From assembly GCA_031292575.1 (NCBI GenBank), contig JARLGX010000033.1, forward strand, positions 1-64,000: a stretch of DNA of 64,000 bases, in the 5' to 3' direction. This DNA is from Paludibacter sp. (GTDB taxonomy: Bacteria > Bacteroidota > Bacteroidia > Bacteroidales > Paludibacteraceae). Position 1 is the stretch's first letter. Every line of letters starts with the position of its first letter. This document shows positions 44,658-52,167 of the stretch, one piece after another. The position numbers and the translations under genes are program-made. The notes beneath the pieces were generated by a model that searched no databases, was not told where the DNA came from, and saw only the letters and a list, made by a program, of their open reading frames with translations.

Positions 44658-44808
44658 CTCTAACCCCTAAAGGGGAAATAAAAAAGGACCCCTAACCCCT
44701 ATAAAGGGGGATAAGACTTAGTTTCTGAAATGGGGACAGGGTAGTATATAAAAAAAACTTGGTCTTGCACCCCTTTAGGGGCTGGGGGTCTCCCCTTAAA
44801 GGACCAGG
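44658..44808. repeat. Compound CCCC/GGGG element between nifI1 and nifI2
   Basis: Two left arms (ACCCCTAAAGGGGAAAT at 44663-44679 and GGACCCCTAACCCC at 44687-44700), then ACTTGGTCTTGCACCCCTTT (44758-44777) and AGGGGCTGGGGGTC (44778-44791) as the right arm plus TCTCCCCTTAAAGGACC. The pieces are nested in inverted orientation. The only DNA between the two P-II genes besides ~25 bp at the nifI2 start. Confidence 0.8.
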
Positions 44809-44832
44809 AGTCATCATTAAAAAAGAATTTAT

Positions 44833-45198
44833 ATGAAATTAATATTAGCAATGATACGAATCTCAAAAATGAGCGAGACCAAACTGGCACTTTCGGATGT
44901 TGGACTGCCATCGTTCACTGCCATGCCCGTATTGGGCAGGGGAATGGGAAAAGGTGGATTTGAAAAAGCCGCCAATTTAGATCCTGACCAACAGGAGCTC
45001 ATTGTAGAGATGCCTCGCTTAAAATCAAAACGCATGATAACACTGGTTGTAACCGACGAGAAAAAAGATCTTGCAGTTGAAACATTGATTAAAGCGAATC
45101 AAACAGGTAAAAGTGGAGATGGAAAAATTTTTGTGATTGACACAATTGATTCTATTCGGGTAAGAACAGGAGAAAAAGGCGATATCACTCTAGACTAA
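44833..45198 (+). CDS. nifI2: P-II-like nitrogenase regulator NifI2
   Basis: 121 residues, the second GlnB-type subunit: KLILAMIRISKMSETKLALS, the T-loop with the GMGKGGFEKAANLD insertion, and GKSGDGKIFVIDTIDSIRVR. NifI2 carries the T-loop that contacts the nitrogenase; with NifI1 it mediates reversible ammonia switch-off known in methanogens. Followed by nifD after 17 bp with a strong Shine-Dalgarno sequence. Confidence 0.93.
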   Translation: MKLILAMIRISKMSETKLALSDVGLPSFTAMPVLGRGMGKGGFEKAANLDPDQQELIVEMPRLKSKRMITLVVTDEKKDLAVETLIKANQTGKSGDGKIFVIDTIDSIRVRTGEKGDITLD

Positions 45199-45200
45199 TC

Positions 45201-45206
45201 AGGAGG
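45201..45206 (+). promoter_or_regulatory. Canonical Shine-Dalgarno sequence of nifD
   Basis: AGGAGG lies 9 bp before the nifD ATG at 45216. Such a strong SD is unusual, because the other genes of this window have AT-rich leaders as in other Bacteroidetes. It could raise nifD translation or be a leftover from an ancestor that uses SD. Confidence 0.75.
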
Positions 45207-45215
45207 AAAAAAACA

Positions 45216-46850
45216 ATGGAAAAGAAAATTAAAAAAGAATTGGATTTGACAAACTTCACTGACGAGGTTGTAGCTGCCTACCCTTCGAAAGTAGGGAAGA
45301 AAAGAGCAAAATCAATTGTCATAAATGATCCGGATTCAATTCCTAAAATACAGGCAAACGTACGCACCATTCCGGGTATTATCACCCAACGTGGTTGTAC
45401 ATATGCAGGATGTAAGGGTGTGGTTCTCGGTCCTACAAGGGATATTGTAAACATTACGCACGGACCAATCGGTTGTGGATATTACTCGTGGTTAACACGC
45501 CGTAACCAAACCCGTGCCGACAAACCCGAAATGGAAAACTATATTCCGTATGCCTTCTCTACCGACATGCAGGATTCGAATATCGTATTCGGTGGCGAGG
45601 AAAAGTTGAAACAGGCTATTCGCGAAGCGCACGAATTGTTCCACCCAAAAGGGATAGCTATTTTCTCTACTTGTCCGGTTGGATTGATCGGTGATGATGT
45701 TCACCGTGTAGCACGCCAAATGAAAGAAGAGTTTCCCGAAGTAAACATTTTTGGTTTCTCATGCGAAGGGTACCGTGGAGTATCACAGTCGGCCGGTCAC
45801 CACATTGCCAACAACGGGTTATACAAAAACTTAATTGGGAATAATGATAATCCTACACGCAAACATAAATATGCAGTAAACGTACTGGGTGAATACAATA
45901 TTGGTGGTGATGCTTTTGTTATCGAAGATTTATTCGAAAGAATAGGGGTTGATATTATTGCCACTATGTCGGGCAACTCTACCCTGGAGCAATTTGAAAC
46001 AGCACACACAGCCGATTTCAGTTTGGTAATGTGCCACCGCTCCATCAATTACGTTGCCGAGATGTTGGAAACATCATTCGGTATTCCATGGGCAAAAGCA
46101 AACTTTATCGGTGCTGACGCAACCGCAAAAACATTGCGCAAAGTGGGTCAATACTTTGGCGACCAGGAATTGATAGATCGTATTGAAGTAGTCATTGCCG
46201 AAGAAATGGAAACTGTAAAAACAGCTATTGCAAAAGCAAAAGCTAAGACAGAAGGCAAAACTGCCATGATGTTCGTAGGTGGTTCACGTGCCCACCACTA
46301 TCAGGAATTATTTACGGAACTTGGTATGGAAACACTTGTAGCAGGGTACGAATTCGGACACAGGGACGACTATGAAGGTCGCCGCGTAATGCCAACTATT
46401 CAGATTGATGCCGACAGTCGTAACATTGAGGAAATAACGGTTGTACCAGACCCAACACGTTTCAATCCACGCAAAAGCGAAGAAGAGCTGGCCCAACTGA
46501 AGGAAGCATTTGATATTGAATTCAACGAGTACAAAGGAATGATGACCGACATGAAAAAAGGCACATTGGTTATCGACGATTTGAGTCATTTCGAAATGGA
46601 AAAGCTCATCGAACTTTACAAACCTGATGTATTCTGTGCCGGTATTAAAGAAAAGTATGTAGTTCAAAAAATGGGAATCCCAATGAAACAGCTACACAAC
46701 TACGATAACGGCGGACCATATGCAGGTTTCAAAGGAGCTATCAACTTTTACAAGGACATAGAAATGATTGCTTGCAGCACCATTTTCAAACAAATGAAAG
46801 CTCCCTGGGAAAACGAAGCATTTGTAACTGCGGAATACGTATTTAATTAG
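45216..46850 (+). CDS. nifD: Nitrogenase molybdenum-iron protein alpha chain
   Basis: 544 residues, the long form of the anaerobe group (with an insertion of ~50 residues in the second half compared with the Azotobacter chain). P-cluster ligands: Cys61 (QRGCTYAGCKG), Cys87 (HGPIGCGYYSW) and Cys153 (STCPVGLIGDD). FeMo-cofactor ligands: Cys in LVMCHRSINYV (Azotobacter Cys275) and His494 in QLHNYDNGGPYAGF (Azotobacter His442). All essential residues are kept, so the enzyme should be functional Mo-nitrogenase. Partner of NifK, encoded after ~170 bp. Confidence 0.97.
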   Translation: MEKKIKKELDLTNFTDEVVAAYPSKVGKKRAKSIVINDPDSIPKIQANVRTIPGIITQRGCTYAGCKGVVLGPTRDIVNITHGPIGCGYYSWLTRRNQTRADKPEMENYIPYAFSTDMQDSNIVFGGEEKLKQAIREAHELFHPKGIAIFSTCPVGLIGDDVHRVARQMKEEFPEVNIFGFSCEGYRGVSQSAGHHIANNGLYKNLIGNNDNPTRKHKYAVNVLGEYNIGGDAFVIEDLFERIGVDIIATMSGNSTLEQFETAHTADFSLVMCHRSINYVAEMLETSFGIPWAKANFIGADATAKTLRKVGQYFGDQELIDRIEVVIAEEMETVKTAIAKAKAKTEGKTAMMFVGGSRAHHYQELFTELGMETLVAGYEFGHRDDYEGRRVMPTIQIDADSRNIEEITVVPDPTRFNPRKSEEELAQLKEAFDIEFNEYKGMMTDMKKGTLVIDDLSHFEMEKLIELYKPDVFCAGIKEKYVVQKMGIPMKQLHNYDNGGPYAGFKGAINFYKDIEMIACSTIFKQMKAPWENEAFVTAEYVFN

Positions 46851-47000
46851 ACCCCTAAATCCCCTAAAGGGGACTTTAAGTGCCCCCAAACCCCTAGGGG
46901 CTTGAAGACACGTATTATTTGATAATTTATCACAATAAGAATGATATTTATAAACTAAAGAGCCAAAGTAACTCAGTTCCCCTTTAGGGGTTAGGGGTGG
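46851..47000. repeat. CCCC/GGGG element between nifD and nifK
   Basis: It starts directly after the nifD stop codon: ACCCCTAAATCCCCTAAAGG (46851-46870), then CCCCCAAACCCCTAGGGG (46883-46900), AT-rich sequence, and the right arm AGTTCCCCTTTAGGGGTTAG (46975-46994). The right arm is preceded by AAAGTAACT, the same word as in the start-carrying class at nifE, nifB and nifV, but here translation begins after the element, at 47023. Confidence 0.85.
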
Positions 47001-47022
47001 TTCATAAAAAAATAAAAACATT

Positions 47023-48402
47023 ATGTTACTTAGACATACCACTGCATTAGAAATAGACAGGAAGGCACTGACCATTAACCCGGCCAAAACCTGCCAACCT
47101 GTAGGCGCAATGTTTGCAGCATTGGGTATCCACGGATGCCTGCCACATAGCCACGGTTCACAAGGGTGTTGCTCTTATCACCGAAGTGCTTTGTCGCGCC
47201 ACTTTCGCGAACCAATCATGGCCGGAACAAGCTCATTCTCCGAAGGTTCATCCGTATTTGGCGGGTCGGCTAACTTAGTTCAGGCTATCGACACCATGTT
47301 CACGGTGTATAAACCCGAAGTTATTGCCGTACACACTACTTGTTTGTCGGAAACGATTGGTGATGACCTTGTTCAAATCGTATCAAAAGCCAACGAGGAT
47401 AAACTCATTCCCGAAGGGAAATATGTGATTCATTGCAATACGCCAAGTTATGTTGGAACTCACGTAACCGGATACTCCAATCAGGTTGCTGCTTTTGTGA
47501 AATTTTTCTCAACGGCAACACCAAAGAAACGTAACGTTATCAATATAGCTGCCGGATGGATGGAACCATCGGATATGCGTGAAATCAAACGATTGACAAC
47601 GGTTATGGAAGCCCGTACAATTATGTTTCCGGATATGACCGACGTGCTGGATGCTCCATTGGATGGACATTACAAAATGTATCCAACAGGTGGAACAACC
47701 ATCGAAGACATGAAACTGACCGGCGACAGCAAATTTACATTAGGTCTTGGACAATCGTGCACCGAAGATGCTTGTATTAAACTCGACAATAAATGTAAAG
47801 TAAAATTCGAGATGTTGGATATCCCGATTGGTTTTAAAGCTACCGACCGCTTTCTGATGTCGTTGAGCCGCCATGCCAATGTGCCGATTCCTCAAAGCCT
47901 GAGTGATGAACGTGGCCGCTTGATCGACCTGATTTCAGATAGTTCGAAATACCTGTACGGAAAACGTGTTGCACTGTGGGGCGATCCTGACACACTGATT
48001 CCTTTGGTAGAGTTTTTAGTAAGCATGGATATGAAACCGGTGTATGTTGTTACAGGGACTCCAAGTAAGTATTTCGATGCTAAAATGCCGGAGTTACTGA
48101 AAGATATACCTGAAGCAAAATTCAAGAGCGGTGAATTGGCCGATATGTTCCGCATGCACCAATGGATCAAACAAGAAGGGGTAGATTTATTAATCGGAAA
48201 TACATACGGTAAATACATTGCACGCGACGAAAACACGCCTTTTGTTCGCTTCGGGTTCCCCATTGCCGACCGTCCCGGACACAATTACTTTGCTAAAACA
48301 GGTTACGAAGGTGGAGCCAATTTGGTAAAACAAATCATGGATGCATTCCTTGACCATTACGATCGCACTTGTTTGGAAGAAAAAGTCGAATTCCAATTGT
48401 AA
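47023..48402 (+). CDS. nifK: Nitrogenase molybdenum-iron protein beta chain
   Basis: 459 residues, the short form without the N-terminal extension of Azotobacter NifK. P-cluster ligands: Cys24 (AKTCQPVGAM), Cys49 (HGSQGCCSYH) and the Cys in HTTCLSETIGDD; Ser in the region STSFSEGSSVFGG-like is present (GTSSFSEGSSVFGGS). It completes the alpha2beta2 MoFe protein. The transcript probably ends at the hairpins at 48406 and 48689. Confidence 0.97.
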   Translation: MLLRHTTALEIDRKALTINPAKTCQPVGAMFAALGIHGCLPHSHGSQGCCSYHRSALSRHFREPIMAGTSSFSEGSSVFGGSANLVQAIDTMFTVYKPEVIAVHTTCLSETIGDDLVQIVSKANEDKLIPEGKYVIHCNTPSYVGTHVTGYSNQVAAFVKFFSTATPKKRNVINIAAGWMEPSDMREIKRLTTVMEARTIMFPDMTDVLDAPLDGHYKMYPTGGTTIEDMKLTGDSKFTLGLGQSCTEDACIKLDNKCKVKFEMLDIPIGFKATDRFLMSLSRHANVPIPQSLSDERGRLIDLISDSSKYLYGKRVALWGDPDTLIPLVEFLVSMDMKPVYVVTGTPSKYFDAKMPELLKDIPEAKFKSGELADMFRMHQWIKQEGVDLLIGNTYGKYIARDENTPFVRFGFPIADRPGHNYFAKTGYEGGANLVKQIMDAFLDHYDRTCLEEKVEFQL

Positions 48403-48405
48403 TTC

Positions 48406-48473
48406 AAAAACCCGGGGACGTTGAACATAGTTGTTAGTTAACTTTTCTCAGTAATAAAACGTCCTTGGGTTTT
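48406..48473 (+). terminator. Long hairpin after nifK
   Basis: AAAACCCGGGGACGTT (48406-48421 region) pairs with AACGTCCTTGGGTTTT (48458-48473) around a ~36-nt loop. It begins right after the nifK stop and ends in a TTTT tract, which fits a terminator or a 3'-end stabiliser for nifHDK mRNA. Confidence 0.5.
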
Positions 48474-48581
48474 CATTTATATTGTGAATATGTTCTACTG
48501 GTTTATACAACAAGGTTTTTATAGATAATATCAAACGATAAAAAGCACCTGTAAAAAAGTAATTTAATTCTATTAGTCCAA

Positions 48582-48623
48582 ACGACACATGACGCCAGTC
48601 GATAAGACGCATGACACCAGTCG
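48582..48623. repeat. Direct repeat in the nifK-nifE interval
   Basis: CATGACGCCAGTCG (48588-48601) and CATGACACCAGTCG (48610-48623), with the context GACACATGAC/GACGCATGAC, form two imperfect direct copies 22 bp apart. The spacing equals that of the 22-bp array further downstream. Confidence 0.6.
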
Positions 48624-48651
48624 GAGCGACTATTATTTTTCATCATATATC

Positions 48652-48659
48652 TAAATTTG
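48652..48659 (+). promoter_or_regulatory. Weak -7-like element before the 48689 terminator
   Basis: TAAATTTG fits TAnnTTTG; a start ~7 bp further would give an RNA of ~60 nt ending at 48725. No -33 TTG is seen, so this is only suggestive of a small RNA. Confidence 0.2.
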
Positions 48660-48688
48660 TCCTATCTTTTATTACTGAAAAAAGTCCG

Positions 48689-48725
48689 GCTACGGCTTCA
48701 CCACAAGTGAAGCCGTAGCTTTTTT
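48689..48725 (+). terminator. Strong rho-independent terminator upstream of nifE
   Basis: GCTACGGCTTCAC pairs perfectly with GTGAAGCCGTAGC around CACAA, followed by TTTTTT. It separates the nifH-nifK transcript from nifE-nifV. Confidence 0.92.
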
Positions 48726-48790
48726 GATAGATTTATAATTGATGATACTTCAAGACAAGGCATCAAACCTACCGTATAAGACATATTAAA

Positions 48791-48878
48791 GTGGCGTATA
48801 ATAATGATGGCAGTACAGTATAGTACTGATGGATGTATCGTATAATACCGATGATAGTATCGTATAATATAAAACGCC
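48791..48878. repeat. Four tandem 22-bp repeats upstream of nifE
   Basis: Units start at 48791, 48813, 48835 and 48857. The common core is GTAT-CGTATAATA-TGATG: unit 1 has GTGGCGTATAATAATGATGG, unit 2 GTACAGTATAGTACTGATGG, unit 3 GTATCGTATAATACCGATGA, unit 4 GTATCGTATAATATAAAACG. Units 2 and 3 are near-palindromic (GTACAG/TAGTAC; ATCGTAT/ATACCGAT). A period of 22 bp is about two helical turns, so a protein could bind all copies on one face. They lie ~20 bp before the conserved block that nifE shares with nifH. Confidence 0.8.
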
Positions 48879-48900
48879 CTTAAATTCCAGCCTTACTTCT

Positions 48901-49088
48901 TCCTACATTTTAAGTATAATTACCTACCTAAATGTATGATTTCGACAAGTCATACAACAGCAAAAACTCACGTCCCTCCTACGCTATATCATAAAAAATA
49001 AAAACACACAACATTCATTACAAGTAGATTACATAGCACTATCAACGCTGAAAATTGCAACTAATTTGTTAATGGCACGATAAATGAA
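48901..49088 (+). promoter_or_regulatory. nifE regulatory region (upstream block and sigma-54-like promoter)
   Basis: TCCTACATTTTAAGTATAAT followed by TACCTAC and AATGTATG (48901-48938) matches the block at 43129-43166 before nifH, with the second palindrome half slightly altered. ATTACAAGT (49017-49025) and TGGCACGATAAATGAA (49073-49088) also recur, the latter identical at all 16 positions to the nifH copy. Only 15 bp lie between this promoter and the start of the repeat that carries the nifE start codon. Confidence 0.55.
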
Positions 49089-49103
49089 TAAAGGGGAAAG
49101 ACA

Positions 49104-49224
49104 ACCCCTAACCCCTAAAGGGGAAAAGAGATATTACAACCAATTATTGAAAAATTGAATTATGAGTAATATAAAAAACAGAACAGACGGAAGTAACTTC
49201 AGTTCCCCTTTAGGGGCTAGGGGT
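49104..49224. repeat. 121-bp inverted-repeat element carrying the nifE start codon (class A)
   Basis: Left arm at 49104-49125 and right arm at 49203-49224, 22 bp each and complementary with one mismatch; each arm holds CCCCTAAAGGGG or its complement. The 77-bp loop has ATATTACAACCAATTATTG, GAATTATGAGTAAT (start at 49162) and GGAAGTAACT. Loops at nifB, nifV and the GNAT gene are alike in sequence and length. Coding continues through the right arm, giving SSPLGARG. Confidence 0.92.
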
Positions 49225-50547
49225 ATATTATTAGATGATAGACAAAAGCAAGTATCGATAGCCGGCGCCAATGAGCGCACGATTGATTGCAACAAAGCAA
49301 GCCTGGCTGGAAGTGTTAGCCAACGAGCTTGTGTCTTTTGCGGATCGCGGGTGGTGCTTTACCCCATAGTGGATGCTCTTCATATTATTCATGGACCGAT
49401 AGGTTGTGCTGCCTATACCTGGGACATACGAGGTTCACTCTCGTCGGGACCCGAATTGCACCGGTTGAGTTATAGTACAGATTTGCAGGAACGGGATGTA
49501 ATTTTTGGCGGAGAAAAGAAACTCTACGCATCCATTATTGAACTTATCGAGCTGCATAATCCTAAAGCTGCCTTTATTTATACTACCTGTATTGTTGGTG
49601 TTATTGGCGACGATGTAGAACAAATTTGCCGTACGGTAGAAAAAGAAAAAGGCATCCCCATCATCCCTGTTCAGGCACCCGGATTTCAGGGTTCCAAAAA
49701 AGACGGATACAAAGTGGCTTGTGAAGCCATCTTTACCCTGGTCGGAACAAAAAGCAAACCTTTCACACCTGCTAAAAGTATCAACATTCTGGGCGATTTC
49801 AACCTTGCCGGTGAACTTTGGATACTATTGGAATACTACAAAAAAATGGGCGTTCATGTCAATGCCACCATTACAGGCGATGGCCGCGTAGATGATATTT
49901 GCAATGCACATAATGCCGCGCTAAACGTGGTTCAATGTTCGGGCTCAATGAACTATCTGGCTAAGATGATGAAAGACGAATATGGAATTCCTTCGATGCG
50001 GGTTTCGTATTTTGGAATTGAAGATATGAGTGATGCGCTGTACGATGTAGCCCGCTTTTTCAAGGACGATGATATGATGGACAAAGCCCGTGAGTTGGTA
50101 AAAGAAGAATTTACAAGACTTATTCCGCAACTGGCCTGGTATAAGGAACGGTTAACAGGGAAAAAAGCCGCCATTTATGTAGGCGGGGCATTTAAAGCCA
50201 TATCATTGGTAAAAGCATTACGATTGATTGGCGTTCAATCGGTGATTGTGGGTTCGCAAACTGGCACAACCGAAGATTATGAATTGATAAAACAGCTTTG
50301 CGACGAAGGCACCATCATTGTTGATGACTCGAACCCTGTGGAGCTTTCGCATTTCGTGAAAGAAAAGCAAGCTGACATTTTTATCGGGGGTGTAAAAGAG
50401 CGCCCCATTGCTCATAAAATAGGACTCGGATTCTGCGACCACAATCACGAACGCAAAGAACCATTGGCAGGTTACGAAGGCATGTTGAACTTTGCCAAAG
50501 AAATTTATGCAACAGCCATGAGCCCGGTGTGGAAGTTTACAAAGTAG
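49162..50547 (+). CDS. nifE: Nitrogenase cofactor scaffold protein NifE with a repeat-derived N-terminus
   Basis: 461 residues. Cluster ligands as in the family: RACVFCGSRVVLYP, HGPIGCAAYTWDIRG and YTTCIVGVIGDDVEQ; the C-terminal CDHNHERKEPLAGYEG (His near the cofactor). With NifN it forms the scaffold on which NifB-co is converted to FeMo-co. Residues 1-~25 (NRTDGSNFSSPLGARGILL) are foreign to NifE and come from the repeat element; the family sequence begins at about DRQKQVSIAGAN. No in-frame start after the repeat is convincing, so the hybrid N-terminus is probably real. Confidence 0.95.
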   Translation: MSNIKNRTDGSNFSSPLGARGILLDDRQKQVSIAGANERTIDCNKASLAGSVSQRACVFCGSRVVLYPIVDALHIIHGPIGCAAYTWDIRGSLSSGPELHRLSYSTDLQERDVIFGGEKKLYASIIELIELHNPKAAFIYTTCIVGVIGDDVEQICRTVEKEKGIPIIPVQAPGFQGSKKDGYKVACEAIFTLVGTKSKPFTPAKSINILGDFNLAGELWILLEYYKKMGVHVNATITGDGRVDDICNAHNAALNVVQCSGSMNYLAKMMKDEYGIPSMRVSYFGIEDMSDALYDVARFFKDDDMMDKARELVKEEFTRLIPQLAWYKERLTGKKAAIYVGGAFKAISLVKALRLIGVQSVIVGSQTGTTEDYELIKQLCDEGTIIVDDSNPVELSHFVKEKQADIFIGGVKERPIAHKIGLGFCDHNHERKEPLAGYEGMLNFAKEIYATAMSPVWKFTK

Positions 50548-50548
50548 A

Positions 50549-50598
50549 GGCGCATTGCATGCGCCTAATAACTAAAAAAGCATGCGCCTAATAATTAG
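50549..50598. repeat. 18-bp direct repeat with GGCGCA palindrome
   Basis: GCATGCGCCTAATAACTA (50557-50574) and GCATGCGCCTAATAATTA (50580-50597) differ at one base. The first copy is part of a palindrome, GGCGCA-TTGCA-TGCGCC. It follows the nifE stop codon by two bases and precedes the class B element before nifN. Confidence 0.75.
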
Positions 50599-50604
50599 AG
50601 AAAC

Positions 50605-50709
50605 CGCTCCTAAATCCCATAAAGGGGACTTTAAGACGCAGTTTCTAAAAGAAAATTGTATTGAATAAAACAAACTTGGTCTTTAAGCCCCTTTAGGGGT
50701 TTGGGGCAG
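50605..50709. repeat. CCCC/GGGG element (class B) before nifN
   Basis: Left arm with CTCCTAAATCCCATAAAGGG and GACTTTAAGAC; right arm TTGGTCTTTAAGCCCC, TTTAGGGGTTTGGGGC. The sequences GACTTTAAGAC and GTCTTTAAG lengthen the stem compared with class A. The loop is about 40 bp and has no start codon; nifN starts 18 bp behind. Confidence 0.85.
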
Positions 50710-50727
50710 TAGAAAAAAACAATCATC

Positions 50728-52035
50728 ATGATCGAAGCAAAAACATATACATCCACCCGCAACTCCTGCAAACTGTGTGCTCCATTAGGTGCATCGATGG
50801 TGTTCAAGGGAATCGAGGGTTGCGTGCCATTAATTCATGGAAGTCAGGGTTGTGCCACCTACATTCGCCGATACATGATTAGTCATTACAAAGAACCGGT
50901 TGATATTGCTTCGAGTAATTTCAGCGAAGAGTCGACAGTTTTTGGCGGAAGCAAAAATTTCATCACCGGAATTGAAAATATAGTAAAACAATACAAACCA
51001 AATGTCATTGGTATAGCTTCAACATGCTTATCGGAAACGATTGGTGAAGATATTCCGGGACATATACGACATTATAAAGAATCTCATGAAGCCGATGGAA
51101 GTGTCATACCTACTTTCATCCACACTTCAACCCCCAGCTATAGCGGCAGCCACGCCGAAGGTTTCCATAACACTGTCCTGGCTGCCGTGAAAGCTATTGC
51201 AAAACATAAAAAAACCGTTGAGACACTAAACATCTTTCCGGGTATGGTTTCTCCTGCCGACATTCGCTATCTGAAAGAATTGCTGGAAGACTTTGGTATG
51301 AAGTACGTGCTTTTCCCCGATTTCAGTGAAACACTCGACAACGAATACACGGCGGAATATCAGTTGATACCAACCGGCGGAACACCAATGATTGACATAG
51401 AACATATTGGTGATTCTAAAGCAACCATTGAATTTGGAACTTCGTTCAACAAAACGGTAAACCGTACAAAAGATAGCGGCTCACTGCAAACTGCAGGCGA
51501 ATGGCTCCAATCGACATATTACATTAGAAACCACCAAATGCAGTTACCAATAGGTATAGAAACTTCCGATAAATTTATTAAAACGTTGGAAGAAATAAGT
51601 GGAAAACCAATGCCCGAAAAGCACCGGAAAGAACGTGGACGCTTAGTAGATGCATATGTAGATGCTCATAAATATGTATTTGGAAAAAAAGCATTGATTT
51701 ACGGTGAAGAAGATTTTGTAACTGCCATGGCCGATTGGTTGAAAGAAATTGGAATAGAAGCCTTCTGGATTAAAGGTGCCGACTTTGAAACATTACGCGA
51801 AAAGGCTGATGAGTTTAAACCGGACTTTTTATTGGGAAACAGCAAAGGCTATTACATTGCCCGCGAACTCAAAATACCGTTGGTACGGGTAGGTTTTCCT
51901 ATTCACGATCGCTTCGGTGCAACACGCATACATCACATTGGATACCGTGGTACTCAGGAACTTTTTGACCTTGTAGTGAATGCATTGATAGATTACAAAC
52001 AAGAAAATTCACCGATTGGATATAAATATTTATAA
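50728..52035 (+). CDS. nifN: Nitrogenase cofactor scaffold protein NifN
   Basis: 435 residues; NifK-like: RNSCKLCAPLGASMVFKGIE with the cysteines, GSQGCATYIRRYMISHYKEP, SNFSEESTVFGGSKNF and STCLSETIGEDIP. Partner of NifE in FeMo-co assembly. It starts normally (IEAKTYTSTRNSC), 18 bp after a repeat element, without repeat-derived residues. Confidence 0.95.
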   Translation: MIEAKTYTSTRNSCKLCAPLGASMVFKGIEGCVPLIHGSQGCATYIRRYMISHYKEPVDIASSNFSEESTVFGGSKNFITGIENIVKQYKPNVIGIASTCLSETIGEDIPGHIRHYKESHEADGSVIPTFIHTSTPSYSGSHAEGFHNTVLAAVKAIAKHKKTVETLNIFPGMVSPADIRYLKELLEDFGMKYVLFPDFSETLDNEYTAEYQLIPTGGTPMIDIEHIGDSKATIEFGTSFNKTVNRTKDSGSLQTAGEWLQSTYYIRNHQMQLPIGIETSDKFIKTLEEISGKPMPEKHRKERGRLVDAYVDAHKYVFGKKALIYGEEDFVTAMADWLKEIGIEAFWIKGADFETLREKADEFKPDFLLGNSKGYYIARELKIPLVRVGFPIHDRFGATRIHHIGYRGTQELFDLVVNALIDYKQENSPIGYKYL

Positions 52036-52045
52036 CAGAAGACCT

Positions 52046-52167
52046 ACCCCTAACCCCTAAAGGGGAACAAGAAATATTACTAACGATTATTAAACGAGTA
52101 GATTATGAGTAATTTAAAAAATACAGGAGACACAAGTAACTCCAATTCCCCTTTAGGGGTTAGGGGT
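52046..52167. repeat. 122-bp inverted-repeat element carrying the nifB start codon (class A)
   Basis: The arms 52046-52067 and 52146-52167 are perfect 22-bp inverted repeats; total length 122 bp, loop 78 bp. The start ATG at 52105 is 59 bp from the left end, almost the same offset as in the nifE (58), nifV (60) and GNAT (58) copies. Coding continues out through the right arm (SNSPLGVRGLQ). Confidence 0.93.

Noticed and set aside
46692-47087. Minus-strand 131-codon frame over the nifD-nifK junction
   Set aside because: It is antisense to two strong genes and only exists because the repeat is open in both strands (PPLTPKGE is its reverse reading).
48791-48878. Four regularly spaced 22-bp repeats as a CRISPR array
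   Set aside because: The units are contiguous with no spacers, degenerate, and no cas gene is in the window.
49104-49224. CCCC/GGGG elements as ordinary rho-independent terminators
   Set aside because: They lack U-runs, several lie across start codons and are translated, and their loops are ~40-80 nt and conserved.
52146-52167. G-quadruplex formation by the GGGG tracts
   Set aside because: Each arm has only two or three G-runs of four; a full four-run motif is not present within one arm.
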